NCBI GenBank assembly: GCA_002118135.1
Contig: BDIU01000223.1
Coordinates: 185,565 to 249,564 of the forward strand
Direction of reading: 5' to 3'
From: Trebouxia sp. TZW2008
Lineage: Eukaryota > Chlorophyta > Trebouxiophyceae > Trebouxiales > Trebouxiaceae
Length of the DNA stretch: 64,000 nt
Position numbers and translations under genes: made by a program. The first letter of the stretch is position 1. Each line of letters begins with the position of its first letter. Below, one piece after another: positions 1 through 12,024 of this stretch. Under the pieces are notes generated by a model that was not told where the DNA came from, did not search any database, and saw only the letters and a list, made by a program, of their open reading frames with translations.

Positions 1-227
1 TGGGCTGGACAAATGCTGCTCAAACCTCTCTAAAGCATGAGCTTTGTACACAGTACAATGTACTGTACACTTTGCAGCTCATGCGCAACTTGAATATTGA
101 GATCACCTAACGGAAATATGCACAGATGCAGCATCAGGTGAGCAGTCAATGCTGAACACAATTCGTTGAACAGCAGAACAGGACACATGTGCCAACAAGC
201 AAATGCTCAAAACAACAACTCAGCTTG

Positions 228-320
228 AAAAGCTCGCGCAGGGGCTCAATGAGATTCAAGTCTAGGTCCTTGGGCAGGCCTGCTACATGATGGCGAGACT
301 TGATGGTGTGGCTGTGCTCT
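228..320 (-). repeat. Echo of GMP synthase exon 7 (3' part)
   Basis: Downstream copy of the exon at 425-574. It still reads [19 protein letters not shown] and LIEPLRELF, but the donor GT has become CT. It lies inside the intron after the true exon and cannot splice normally. Confidence 0.85.
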
Positions 321-424
321 TCACTGCTATTGGGTCAGAGCAACACACCACCACAGGGAAAGTGCTGTTCAAACAGCAGACCAGAACAGCAACAGGGGGG
401 GCTCAGAACAAAACAGTGGGTCAC

Positions 425-3400
425 CTTGAACAGCTCTCGCAGGGGCTCAATGAGAGTAAAGTCTAGGTCTTTAGGCAAACCCCCGACGTTGTGGTGGGAC
501 TTGATGGTGTGACTGTGCTTCTGACCGCTGCCAGGTGGCGGACATGACTCAATCACATCTGGATATAGTGTCCCCTGCAAGCACCTATTGCTTGACCACA
601 CAAGCATCATACACTCTTGCTGTGTTGCACACCTCATGTGATAGGGAATGTCTAACATTCATTTGGTCAAGCAAGCAGGGCAGGCAAGCAAGCATAAAGC
701 AAGCAAGCAGGCTGGGAAGAAAGCAGAGGCTGAACTGCCTTGCAGTGAGCAGGCTCACTCGGCTGCAGAGCAGTGCAAAGCAATGCATCTCGGCATGAAG
801 AAATTCAAGCTAGTTCATGATGACAAGCTAGGAAACAGCCCTTGGTATGGTAATCACAACAGGCATTTCTCACCAGCTTTTGGCACTGGAGATGTACACA
901 GCAAGCCAACCCAGATGAACTAATCAACGCCACAAGCAGCCACAATTGCAAAGCACAGGCAGGTGCACATGTGTGATCTTTTGATAGAGGTTGTAGGCGC
1001 TATGAACAGACAGACATGCGATCTGTGAGCCAGACAGCCTTAGCTGTGGGATGATCTGAGCACATCTGGGCATACCTGCACCAGGAATCTGGGTTTGATG
1101 CCGTGCTTGGTCTTCAGGGTAGTGGCAAACTCCCTGAACACGTCTATGAAGCCGCCACCAATGGTCTTGCGCTTCTCTTCAGGGTCCTTCTTGCCCTGTG
1201 GCAAATCAACAGCTGACCGCACTGAGCCCAATTGCAGTGTCGAATACACAAAGAGCAATGGCTGTCCAGCAGACTAAATTGCAAGTGTCATAAGGTTTGT
1301 GTGAAAGGCGTGAGCTTCAGAATGGCATAGCATGCTTGCTGCCTTTGGCTCAAGCGCTTGCTAACAGTTGCTTGCTTCAGTACAGCGCATGACTTGCAAC
1401 AAAAGGAAAAAGCCTGTATCAGTCGAGGCTATTGCAAGCTGCATTGATGCAACCCCTAGCTGTGCCTGACAGTCACATGACCCTGGAAATGAGATGCAAT
1501 ATGACTGGCATCGTACTCCATATTGGGTGCTTACCTTGAGCATACTGAGCATCCGCTTGCTGTCATCTATGCGGGTAACCGGCAAATGCAGTTGCTTCTG
1601 GAAAGTTTCCATCACACGCTCTCCTTCCTAAACAATGTCAAGTGATGACTTTGCCTGGATCAACAGAGATTCACAGCAGGCGGCAGTGGTCATATTCTAT
1701 GTGGCTACTGGTCATCGCAGCCTTGAGAGCTGCATTGCCCTGAGTGACCAGGATCCAATAGGGCACGCGATGACAGTTGAGTGTGTTACACTGAGTTGCA
1801 GGACGAAATGTCAGAGGTTGAGTCACATTTGTCTGCTGCTGGCGTTTGATAGCAAGAGGCAAGACACGCAAATCATAATATAATTGTAAGCCATAACAGC
1901 TAAGCCGTGTGGGAACAACAAAAAATACTGACAGCACTGAGGAGCCCTTGACTGGTTATGACCCTGACTGCAAGCCTGCAGCATGATGCTTACAGTAACA
2001 GGCAAGATATACGCACGTCTCTGCAAAATGTTGCAGCAAGCAACGCTCATGCAGGCTACCAAGCCTCTACCATGGTCAAGTGTGTGCTGCAGCAAGTAGC
2101 TCTCAAGAAGTGTGTTAAAGCTAGAAGTCTTACCTTGTAGCGCAGGAGGCCATTGTCTACAAAGACGCAGTGAAGGCGGTCTCCCAGGACCTTGTGCACC
2201 ATGGTGGCTGCCACAGTGCTGTCCACTCCGCCAGACAGAGCACATATGACATGGTCTTCTGGCCCCACCTATGCAAAACAAGACTAAGCTTTGCTGATGT
2301 GGGATACAAGGATGACACATAGTAAGTGGGTGCAGGTCATGACCTCCAGGACAAAAATGACATGATCCTCTGAGCCCACCTGCACAAATCACACTGTCTG
2401 CTTGAATGATGTGCAACACAGCAGGATACGGTGATGCGTGAGAGAGTGATGGTGTTCAGAAGTCAGTCAATGATTGATAGGTAATGAGCAGGTGAGTCAG
2501 TAGTTGACTGCATGATGGCTGCCACAGTGCTGTCCACCCCGCCAAACAGGGCACCCATGACATGGTATTCTGGACCCACATATGCAGATCTGCAAATCAG
2601 GACTCGGCCTGGGTATCATGCAACACAAGAGGATCTGTTGATCAGTCAGTGGTTGACTGAGTGAGGGAGTGACTGAGCAACCGGGTGGGCGGGTGCTTGC
2701 ATAACCCAGTGGGTGAGTGATTGAGCAAGGAAGCGAGTGAGCAACCTTCAGAAGCTACTTCTGATGCAGATGAGCAGACGCTTGTCACATCATTTAATGG
2801 GGAGCCAGTCAAGATAGAGTAGAGAGGCATGCGTGGCCAAGTGGGCCTTCTTTAAAAGCACAGGCAGTTGTACCCTGGCTTACCTGCCGTCTGAGCTTCT
2901 CCAGCTCCTCCTCCAGGATGTTCTCCAGCTTCCAGTCTGCCTTCAGCTTGGCAATGCCAAACAAAAAGTGCTTGACAGTCTCCATGCCTCGGTCTGTGTG
3001 TTTGACCTCTGGGTGGTATTGCAGGCCATAGTACTGCTTGGCCTGGTTCTCAATGGCCACAATGACACCCTGCAGCATATTGTATTGTCTCTATAAACAC
3101 CATGCATCAGTCTGTGTGCTTGAATGGCAGCTGGCATGGGCTCTGTGGTTATCAGGCTCTCGTTTGTGTGTTTGACCTCCAGGTGGTAGTGTAGATTGGA
3201 GTACTGCTTGGCCTCGTCCCCAATGGCCAGATTGAGACCATGCAGAGATCACTGTTGTGCCTATGGTTAACAAGACACAGGTCTGACCCTTTCCTGGTGT
3301 ATCTGCACACTTTTGGCTGCATCATAAATGATAATGCCCCCCAAGCAAGTTTACTTGCATGCATGTCTTGAACCAGGCTTAGGCTGATGGTACACATGTA

Positions 3401-4195
3401 CATAAAAGCAAGCACCATCAGCTGCTACTGTTAGACAGAGCAGACAGCTGCAGAGTTCATTGCAGATATCGTGAGCCATGATGCAGCGCCCCGCAGGACA
3501 TGAGCATAACATCTGTTGAGGTTAAGGGCAGAGTACAGTAGGACAATGTCTTGTGCAGTGGCAGATTCAGCCATGTAGAGCTTGACCTGCTCACTGGTTG
3601 CAACTGGCTGGAAACCATCTGGCAGCTTGTCGATGCTGTCTCCATGACTCATCCAGACGCTTTCTTTGTGCACTCCATGCTCGCCAGACTCATATGCATA
3701 CAGCTGACTTCCGCCTGAAGCACGTATAACCATGCGGCCATATTCTCCGCCATCTGCTGCTTGATGCACAACTCCTCCAAGGTGCTGAACCATGAGCTGC
3801 ATCCCATAGCAAATGCCAAGTACTGGTATATGCTGGCTTTGGCAATATTCAAAAAAGCCTGCCGGCACTTGGGGAGCGCCTTCGATGTGCACTGAGTTCG
3901 GGCCGCCAGATAGAATGATGGCTCTTGGGTTGGCTTCTTTAATTCGATCCTGCGCGGACAGCAAAAGGTTCTGCTGGCTGTACGAGACAGGGCTTTGATC
4001 AGTCGCACGTCACAAAAGGCGCACCAGAGTCGCGTCGCCTGGCAGCAGCAGAGAGCACACGTTGTTTTCACGAACGCGACGCGCAATTAGCTGTGTGTAC
4101 TGTGAGCCATAGTCGAGGACCAGGCACACAGAGTGAACAGCATGTAGTCCATTGTCTAGCTTAGCCTTTTTGGCTACGTGACCGTTCTCTGTCAT
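425..4195 (-). CDS. guaA: GMP synthase (glutamine-hydrolysing), C-terminus off the left edge
   Basis: Converts XMP to GMP using glutamine and ATP in de novo guanine nucleotide synthesis. Seven exons: 4195-4025, 3949-3587, 3069-2884, 2268-2134, 1627-1535, 1195-1076 and 574-425. All junctions are phase 0 with GT-AG ends. Together they give 406 codons from ATG 4195. The N-terminal class I glutamine amidotransferase has [15 protein letters not shown], the nucleophile motif GICYGMQ and the His-Glu motif YHPEVKHT. The ATP-pyrophosphatase half has the P-loop SGGVDST, then [27 protein letters not shown] and [13 protein letters not shown]. The last exon ends in [10 protein letters not shown] with a GT donor. 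From the family's usual length, roughly 120 further residues (dimerisation domain) lie beyond coordinate 1. An in-frame ATG at 4237 would add 14 residues. Introns carry echo copies of exons 3, 4 and 7. Confidence 0.95.
2338..2582 (-). repeat. Two echoes of GMP synthase exon 4 (5' part)
   Basis: Copies at about 2338-2385 and 2508-2582, upstream of the true exon 2134-2268. The first reads [11 protein letters not shown] after an intact CAG. The second reads [20 protein letters not shown], so the P-loop serine has become phenylalanine and the frame runs into non-homologous sequence. Confidence 0.85.
3105..3250 (-). repeat. Echoes of GMP synthase exon 3 (5' part)
   Basis: A copy of the segment that encodes EVKHTDRG and the preceding residues, at about 3160-3250, plus a shorter fragment at 3105-3130. 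Both lie upstream of the true exon 2884-3069. The longer one keeps the TTTGACCTCCAGGTGGTA stretch of the plus strand with substitutions that break the frame. Confidence 0.75.
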
Positions 4196-4300
4196 GGCGC
4201 CGGCTCTGCTCATCAGCGACAACAACACCGCATGCAAATCTGAGCCGCGCTATCCACACTGAGCGGAGCTAGCTACCAAACTGCCGGTCAACTTCAAAGT
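4000..4300. promoter_or_regulatory. CpG-dense patch at the GMP synthase start
   Basis: Many CpGs (GCGTCGCC, CGAACGCGACGCGC, GCCGGC) covering exon 1 and upstream, in contrast with the CpG-poor introns that follow. Likely promoter region. Confidence 0.5.
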
Positions 4301-4997
4301 CGAGGACTGGCAACTAGGTCACTAATGTGCTTGACTAACCTAGGCTGCACAGGAGGCTGATGACAAAAGGTTTGGTGTCAAGCATTGCGACGTCTTGTTG
4401 TGCTTCTGTTACCGTGGCGGTGATTAATGCGACATGCACTGCACACAGCAAGGCAGAGATCATCAGCCTTGGCTGCTCTGCTATCTGTACTGTCCACTTG
4501 ACATGCAGCTGCAATGCATCCTACCATGGTACTCCAAATGTGATGAGTGCGATGAGAGACTGACACAGGCAGTTCAGCTGTAACAGTTTAATTGAGAACA
4601 GTCCAATTGTGGTCAGCAGCGAGCTCACGCCAAGCAATGAAAGTACTGCTACGGCACAAGGACTTAAAAAATTGACCGTATAGAAATGAGCCCCAATGGG
4701 CACTACCCACGCATGCATAGCATGCCTAATCTAGCGGCCACAATTTCTCTGTGCTGAAATGTGTATTGTATGCTGAACATACAATCTGCTTCATTAGCTT
4801 GTCTGCACTGCAATACATGGCTGCTGACATGACCTGACTTGCCATTGTGCCCCTGACTAGATATTGCATGACTCCCGTTCATATAGCCTGCTGCCATACT
4901 CTACACGAATCCTGGGCTGCCTCTCTGGACATAGGCTCTTGTTACGACGCCTTAAGGCAAAGACTTTTCTTCTTCTCTGGTCTATGCTATAGCTGTC
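4301..4997. other. Intergenic stretch, no gene seen
   Basis: Between the GMP synthase promoter and the end of the oxidoreductase gene, both minus strand. No supported exon or RNA gene. Confidence 0.6.
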
Positions 4998-7900
4998 TCA
5001 CTGGATGTCAAATGAAATGCCAGCCTTTCTGAGGCGATGCAAGAGCAGCATGCCCATGGCGGTGGCTGGCGTCAAGACACCTCCCTGCTTCAGACCAGCC
5101 TCCTTCAGCTCATCCTCCTGCAGCATACAGCCATTATCACTTACAATAACACTTCAGACAGTGACTTTCCTCTGTAATGACTGCTGTGTTTGCCAGGACG
5201 CTGTCCTTACATCCAATTCTCCATACTCAAGAGATACCACTGCAGTTAGAATGCAGTGCTGGTTCACAATTGCCTTGTCCTGACATTGAGCTTGTCCTCA
5301 CATCGAGCGTCTTTACAAGGAGGCATTGATGTACACAGATATTTCTTGATGTAAAGAAACTGCAATGGAACCAATGACTGCATTCTGAATGCAGTGGCAC
5401 CTGTGAATATGGACAATGTGATATAAGGACAATATTCCTAGGACAATCCTTGGTACCCAAAGCAGTTGCCGTACAGAGGAAACACTGTATACACCTTATT
5501 TCACTTGCCAAGCATGCTGATGGGTTCGAGTCTTGCTGGGTGCTCTGGAGTGTTGCCTCCAGGAAAAGCACTTGCATGTCGCACCAAGCCAACAGTGCAT
5601 GATGGCGGTTTTCTCAACTTGCAATCAGCTCACATGAGCAGCAGTGCAACAGCCTGATGTCTGCTTGTGCAGTAGGTCAGCTCACATGAGCAGCAGTGCA
5701 ACAGCCTGATGTCTACTTGTGCAGTAGGCATGTAGCATGCAAACAACTGATGATCGTGCTTACATGCTTGCTAGTGAAGATCTCTGACCCTGCTCAATGC
5801 ATATATATGCTTGGAGGCAGTGAGCAAGAGCAGCGTGTGACAAGACAGCAGCTTGCAGTGTTGCAGCAGCGTGTCTGAGACAGGGGCAAGGTATGCATAC
5901 CTGTAAAGCTAAGCAAAGGGCTGCTTCCAGCAGCAATCTGGAAGTGCCTCCATACCCAGGATCCCTCTTGTCCTGCAGAGTTCAACATCATATTCACCTG
6001 TGATCTATCGTTATGTGCCAAAACGATACCATCTCAAGACCCATTTTCTGATCTTGACAGGTTTCCACCTTTGATCTCTGACCCTGACATACTGACTGTA
6101 TGCACCCAGGTACTGCATGAGTACACTCAGCAGATGATGCTGGTATGCTATAGGAGTATGGTTTACAAAATGACTAAGCGTCCAGTATGTGGTCACGGAA
6201 GTGTACATGAAAAGTTACGGATGATACAGTTTAGCTTATCACTCAGCTGAGCTCAGTGCATGCAGCCTCACCTTCAGCTTTGCAATGACCACTTGAGATG
6301 GATGACCAGACTGCTCTTCACTTTCAGCTACAATGGTGCTGTTCCAGTATCCTCCGCCCTGAATGATCTTCTCAGGATCTGCACCAGACGCAGTCGACCA
6401 TGCAACATGAATGTTGGCAGCAGATGAAAGTTTCGACAGAAATGACCACGCATTGAAGGCAATGGCAGCAACTAAAACCACCAGCCACGAAAGCCTGCTC
6501 AACACAGGCAGTCGCAGAAAAATCCTAGACACAGATGACTGCACATCACAGGCTTGAACAGCAAATCAAAAGCACAACAGCAAGTGTGCATGCGGTTCAA
6601 AGCATTAAAGCCCTCATCATTGTCACCATTTGCATGCCTCTGGTGAGGATCTATGACCCTGCCAGGTGCATACACAAGCAGTGAACTAGCACCATAGCAT
6701 AGTCGGCATTAAAGTGATGAAGAGAAAGCTCAGTGCAGGGTGATAACCACCTCCACCAATTTTGGGCAGCAGCCAGTTGATGAGAGGATACAAGGGCCGC
6801 ACGCTGCAAAGGAAGGCAATGAATGTGAGGACTGCCCAACCTATACCAGCGACCACTACATTGGGCACTTCCTGAACCTCTTGATAGCTGAAGTTGGAAC
6901 CTGCAATACACAAGGATTTGTCGCAGGCATATGAATGTTATCGATGGCTGCTTCTGGCAAGCTGCACAGGAAGACAATCAAGGTGAGCACTGCCCAGCCA
7001 ATACCAGCAACCACCACACCTCTTGTCCCTCCTGGTTTGAGCCTGCATTGTTCCATTGGAATCAAGTTGCCCTTCAAGGCCCGAGGACAGCTATGAGATC
7101 AGACCTGTCTCATGTCTGTCATGCACAGTAATCATTGCAAGAACACAGCTCACATGCAGGTGCCCGCAGATGGCAGTGAAGTACAATTCAAGTACATCAA
7201 CCACAGTTTGTGCCTTTCAGTCATGATACACTTGTCTACGTTGTTACCTCACCTTGTTTCATGGTGACATTACATGGCTGACCAAACTGCATATGCAGCT
7301 GTGAAAGCAGTAGCGGTTGCTAATTCGTGAAGACAGACCGGCACTACTGACCACGGGAGTGGTGCATCAAAGCATTGCTGCGGCGCACAACCCTGGTGTT
7401 GCAGGGTGTCATAACGAAGGACATCAAACAGCTATAACTGCAATGCACATGCAATAATGAAAGCTGCAAGTGTTGATGATTCACTTAAAGGCATATCAGG
7501 ACATCTTACCAGAGGACTTTCAGGTCTCTTGGTGGAGCAAAACATTGCTGTGGCGCACAACCCTGGTGTTGCAAGGCGCCATAACAAAGGATATCAGATA
7601 GCTACCGTCGCAATGCAATGATGAAAGCTGTGACCTTTGATGATTTACACAAAGATGCGCCAGTGCAGCTTACCATAGGAGTGGTGGAACAGCGCATTGC
7701 TGCGGCGCACAACCCTGGTGTTGACAGGAGCCATGATGAAGGGTATTGTCCATTTCTTCAGAGGCGCAACATACCCTATGGCCAGCGTGGAGATGCCAGC
7801 TTTATCAGGACCACCTCTGCAAAGAAGACAAACATATATTTGTTGCTTGTTTGCGAAATCAATTGTGAAAAACCATTGCAGACAAGACAAGATGAATAGA

Positions 7901-10196
7901 CGTAGGATCTGTCTTTACGCCATGTAATTTGAGAACGCCATGCAACTTGGTAAACAACAAGCATATGTGCACCGTGGGCATGGCAAATGCAGTGCAGTCT
8001 GGTTGGCATCAAGCACATGCGGGTTAGAAAAGCATAAGTGTTCAAATATGACGTATAGATCTTGAGGCAATCTGTGCATGCAAGGCAGATGTTGTTGGTA
8101 TGAGCGGTAATAATTGACCGCACGTTCCAGCTGACAGTAATTCTAGGTGTCTGAGGCACAAGATTGGTCTTGCCAGGCGATCTTGCTTAGAGCGTCACGT
8201 TGAGGACATCTGATGATCAAGTATTGGAAGTCAAACAAAACAATGTCATTCCAGATCTTCTCAAGGCAACCAGAATATTTGTGCCTTTGACTTGCCCAAA
8301 CAACATGAGCAGATCTGGTTGGCTGACCTGCTACCAGAAGGATTAAAGCAGATGCTCTTTAGGCAAGCTGCGCATAAAAGCCAGATCTCATTGGCCAACC
8401 CGCTTCAAGAGGCAGAACATGTTCTTGCAAGCTGTGCATGCAAGGCAGCTTTGGTTGGCTAGCCTGCTGCCAGATGGGTCAAGACAATAGGGGTCGTTGA
8501 ACTGCATATGGTCTACAGAAGCAGAGCATGTGCAATTGCATGAGCAAGCCATGTAGTCATAATGTCATTGACCAACCCGCTACAGAAGGCAGTACATATT
8601 TTTACAAGCTGTGCATGCAAGGCAGATCTGGATGGCTGACCTGCTACCAGATGGATCCAGGCAATAGGGGTCATTGAACTGCCGTGCTTCCTTGGACCTC
8701 TCCTCAAAGAAAGCACCGAAAAGTGACATCAGTGTGCCCTGACTAAACTGCCCTCTGGCATCACCATATACGTGCGTGACTTTCTTGCATCGCCTGCACA
8801 ATCACAGGTACAGGTCACAACATGTGGCCTTTGGCAAGCATCATTGCCTGGGTGTAAGACGTCAGTTGTGCTCATCGTCGTCACTACTGACAAACGTTCT
8901 AGTGAGATTCTCTGGCCCAGCTAGATGCTTACAGAAGCAATGAGCCGTCTCCTGAAAGATAAATGACCAGATGAAATTTGACTGACTGTCATCAAGAATG
9001 CTGATGTCTTTAGCATCCAGTAGTGCAGGACATGGTGCTGGGTCTTTGGTCTTACAGAGACTGCCTGTCATGGCACATGCAATGAGGCCAGCTGACAATT
9101 TTGAGCACATGCAAGTTCTGTTTGTTCTTTGGCTCCTCATGTTTTTCATCCTTACACCATGCAGGAGTTTGCTGGCAACATGGGCATGCAGGCTCTGTGC
9201 ATCAACTCAAATGGCACAGGCATTTGCTGGCCTGCAGGCAAGGGGTTCTACATGCATTCTGCTATGTTTTGATATGTTTGTGTGGAGGTATGCCATAAAT
9301 GGGCTCACTTGTGCAGCTTCTCTTGCATGTGCTCAACCACGTAGGCTGTGCCTATGTCTGCAGGAACGCTGTCAAAGCCACAGAAGTGCACAATCTTGAC
9401 GTGGGCTTTCACAGCCTCTGCATGGTAGTTGTTGATATTACGTATCACCCACGGGACTTCAGCTGCAGACACCAAACCACTCTTACCAGGAAGAACAATA
9501 CATGCAGCAGTAGATGCAAATCCCATCGCAGCTTGCATGGAAGCACTTTGGCTGATGTCAAGTCAGTGGGAAACATGCAGACCCCTGATTCACCTGTAAT
9601 GTCACAGTAATGAGTGCCAGCGGCTACACAAGCTTTGACGACTGAACCACCTATCTTGGCATAAGGCCCAGAAGTGGATATCAGAACTTTTGTTTGGGAT
9701 GCTATATCCAAAAGAGAGTTCAAGTCTTGTGCATCTCCAGTCAAAATTGGTATGTTTTGCACAGCAGGGTACTCTTTAGCGAGCTGTTCTCGTTCTTTTG
9801 CCAGTTTCTCTTGATTCCTACCAGCCATAGCCCATTTGACCTTACCCTACACATTGTCGGCAAGTCAGGCCCGCCTAGAGGAGTGTGTCGTGGTATATAT
9901 GCTTGCTGAACAAGCATGCCGAGCGACCGAGTCTGCGAAAATGACAACCTGCACACCTGATAGTGCTGTGAGAGGTGCCTCGAAACAAGTCGCCCTACGA
10001 TACCGGTGGAACCCCAAACCACAATTTGGTACGTTCTGTCCGTTTTATTCTGCATCTGGTCGCCTGATGTCTGACTCAGGGCGACAACTGGAAAGCGCAG
10101 ACGATGCGAACGACTGTTCCTATGCGTGCGGTGAGACCTCAACGTACTCAACTGCAAAGCAAGAGTCGGACGCGCGGCGCAGGTTGCGAGAGGCAT
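4998..10196 (-). CDS. Saccharopine dehydrogenase-like oxidoreductase
   Basis: Nine exons: 10196-9957, 9846-9594, 9462-9309, 8793-8648, 7814-7674, 6900-6751, 6378-6272, 5972-5901 and 5117-4998. Lengths sum to 461 codons (460 aa) and every junction keeps phase. After a 50-residue Ser/Arg-rich leader (possible organelle targeting) comes a Rossmann fold with IVVWGSTGIVGRLV, then AMAGRNQEKL, STSGPYAKIG, GTHYCDI and FCGFDSVPADIG. Later come YGDARGQFSQGTL and RVVRRSNALF. A hydrophobic stretch, VVAGIGWAVLTFIAFL in exon 6, may be a membrane segment, as found in SCCPDH-like relatives. The end reads DPGYGGTSRLLLEAA and GGVLTPATAMG, the usual tail of this family. The family includes plant and animal proteins whose substrate is not firmly known, so lysine catabolism should not be assumed. 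Exon 5 uses the second AG of CAGAG|GT. The TGE motif reads TAE. Confidence 0.9.
5203..5431. repeat. Fold-back (MITE-like) element with about 70-bp inverted arms
   Basis: The arm at 5203-5275 (starting GTCCTTACATCC) matches the reverse complement of 5362-5431 over about 70 bp with mismatches. The centre carries further GTCCTNACAT motifs. It lies in the last intron of the saccharopine-dehydrogenase-like gene. A related single arm lies at 51469-51533 in the F-box gene, so this is a dispersed family. Target-site duplications were not resolved. Confidence 0.5.
5626..5729. repeat. Perfect-looking 52-bp tandem duplication
   Basis: The unit beginning CAGCTCACATGAGCAGCAGT is repeated once, 5626-5677 and 5678-5729, with about one internal difference. 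It is intronic. Its near identity shows a recent local duplication, a young example of the process that gives the older echoes. Confidence 0.85.
6950..7060 (-). repeat. Echo of oxidoreductase exon 6 (5' part)
   Basis: Reads VVVAGIGWAVLTLIVFLCSL, nearly the same as the hydrophobic segment of the true exon 6751-6900. It lacks the downstream half and lies upstream of the exon. Confidence 0.8.
7358..7600 (-). repeat. Two echoes of oxidoreductase exon 5 (3' part)
   Basis: Copies at about 7358-7420 and 7525-7600 of the segment encoding NTRVVRRSNALFHHS in exon 7674-7814. Spacing is about 160 bp. Both lie downstream of the exon, and flanking intron sequence is duplicated with them. Confidence 0.85.
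8290..8640 (-). repeat. Degenerate tandem echoes of oxidoreductase exon 4 (3' end) and its donor
   Basis: Three or four copies of the exon end NDPYCLDPSG plus the following intron sequence (plus-strand CAAGCTGTGCATGCAAGGCAG), at about 8300-8360, 8365-8420, 8430-8510 and 8570-8640. All lie downstream of the true exon 8648-8793. Confidence 0.75.
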
Positions 10197-10260
10197 ACGG
10201 CTTCAGACTGTGGTCCACAAGCATGCATGCATTGCATGCTGAGCTGATGCCATCAAAAGC
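9890..10260. promoter_or_regulatory. CpG-dense patch at the oxidoreductase start
   Basis: CpG-rich over exon 1 (GTCGGACGCGCGGCGC at 10166-10180), ending abruptly on both sides. Likely promoter of the minus-strand gene. Confidence 0.5.
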
Positions 10261-11226
10261 GCACTGAAACCAGTTCAAATCTCAAGCTCTTCCAGCAATA
10301 GCAGCCTTGCTGCAGTCTAGATTTGGCAGCTCTGAGGTAGACACGAGGCAGGTTTGAGTCGGATTCGGCGCAACATGTGGCCGTTGTAAGTGAGGCAACC
10401 ATTCCTGTCATTAATGCCTGCCGGACTTGAGCTCATGCTCAATCACTTGTTGATGCAGAGTCAAATCTCAAACAGAGTCGATGAGCAAGGACAACAGATT
10501 ACAAGACTTTGAATGGCACACCCACAAGCAAATTCATAAGCGTAGAGGGTTTACATCAAATTTTCAAACTGGAACACAACGAAGCCTAATAATGGGAATC
10601 AAGCCATAGCAAGCTTGAATCAACAAGTCATCTGAGAACAAAGCAATTGCAAGCTGGTGGCATCTCTAAAGAGATGTCTTCCCAGAAGATCCTGGAGACA
10701 TATGCATGCAGACAATGCATGTTCCTATCAACAATGAGGTGCATCTGAACTGCTAACCATACACAGCGAAGCAGTACATACATGTGTATACATTATTTTG
10801 CAGCACTGTCCCTTGAAGCGTGAGACAGTCAGGGCGCAGCTTCAACAGCAGGCAGTACAACAAACTGTAAGAGTCAGGAAGCAGCATACTGGCCATTTTG
10901 CTTGAGCGACAATGCAACACCAGCTTGCCTATGGCGAGGCTTAGTCCTGATTGTGCACCTGGTCTGCACACACAGCTTGACATATAAGGAATTGCAAGTA
11001 AGAGAAATAGCGGTATGCTACAGGCTGATGTAGAGCATACATGGAGCATACACTCAGGGCGCCTTGACATCGGGCAAAGTTCTTGATGCTGAGCATTTGA
11101 GCAGAAGATGTCACTGCAAGCAGGCAGCAATGTGCAGTGCATTGGCATGAGGGACATCAAAGAATTTGGTGGTGGTGGTAGATGAGGACACAGACTAGTT
11201 GAGGTCTGAGCTGTCCAGACTTGAGG
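10261..11226. other. Intergenic stretch, nothing firm
   Basis: Contains a 135-codon minus-strand frame (10753-11160) without recognisable product, and alternating purine-pyrimidine GCATGC runs near 10221 and 10700. It may hold 3' exons of the uncharacterised ORF upstream. Confidence 0.4.
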
Positions 11227-12024
11227 TTAGCAAGCATGTATATGCCAAGCTAGCTTGCACACCTGAAAGCCTGGCTTGTTCAGGCAGCTGAGGCTGCAAT
11301 ACAAAGAGCAGGAGGAGGCTGTAGCAGGGGTCTGATGGTAGAAGCAGCACGGTGATGTCGCAGCATCATTCTTTGCAGATCCTATAGACAACACAGCTTT
11401 GGGCATGGAAGGAACAAGACACAGAAGTGCAGCATTGATAACAGACTTAAGCTTTTGCCTGTTGAATGATGACAAGTTGTGATGTGCTGCCAAGCAAAGC
11501 TTTGCATGTGATGCATGCAATTTAAACCTCACCAGTCGACGTTCGGCACGATACAGGCCTAACTGGCAGTGTGCTAGATGAACTTCTGACTCAGCCAGTG
11601 CACGCTGCAGCCTTTTCATCTTAGCTACTCTGAGCGAGAGTGAAACCTCTTGCAGGTGCATTTCTGCAACTTCCACTGCATTTGGAGTATCAAGGGTGGC
11701 TTGGATCCAGCGGTTGTGTAGCTGCTGCTGACAGTGAAAGTCCAAGTGGACGTGTCCAAACAAGGAGCCTTGACTTCCCTTCACATTCAGCTCCTGGAAC
11801 ATCGCTCTGGTCGCGGTGTAGCAGCTCTCTCGATCAACCGTCTGCGACGTCTGCTGCTGGCTCCCGCTTCGATTGGCAGTGTCTTCCTGCCAGCTACGGT
11901 ATTTTGCTTGAGTGTGCTGGAGCACTGTGGCCGGAGGCCCTCTTGCAGACTGCAGACTTGTGCGCTCATGTTGCCTGTTGCTGCATGCAAAGGGCCTGCT
12001 GCGGTCGATGTATGCCTTCAGCAT
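11227..12024 (-). CDS. Uncharacterised ORF, possibly multi-exon
   Basis: An open frame of 265 codons from ATG 12024, in a stretch with no other recognised gene. I do not recognise the product. The most protein-like part is residues about 110-165, a charged, Leu/Ala/Arg-rich, probably helical region. A good donor (CTG|GTGAGG at 11533/11532) falls at its end, so a first exon 12024-11533 (164 codons) is possible. Downstream sequence then looks less coding and is Cys/Ser-rich. The start lies about 400 bp from the divergent RIBA start. It may also be chance open frame in a moderately GC-rich region. Confidence 0.35.
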   Translation of the reverse strand: MLKAYIDRSRPFACSNRQHERTSLQSARGPPATVLQHTQAKYRSWQEDTANRSGSQQQTSQTVDRESCYTATRAMFQELNVKGSQGSLFGHVHLDFHCQQQLHNRWIQATLDTPNAVEVAEMHLQEVSLSLRVAKMKRLQRALAESEVHLAHCQLGLYRAERRLVRFKLHASHAKLCLAAHHNLSSFNRQKLKSVINAALLCLVPSMPKAVLSIGSAKNDAATSPCCFYHQTPATASSCSLYCSLSCLNKPGFQVCKLAWHIHAC

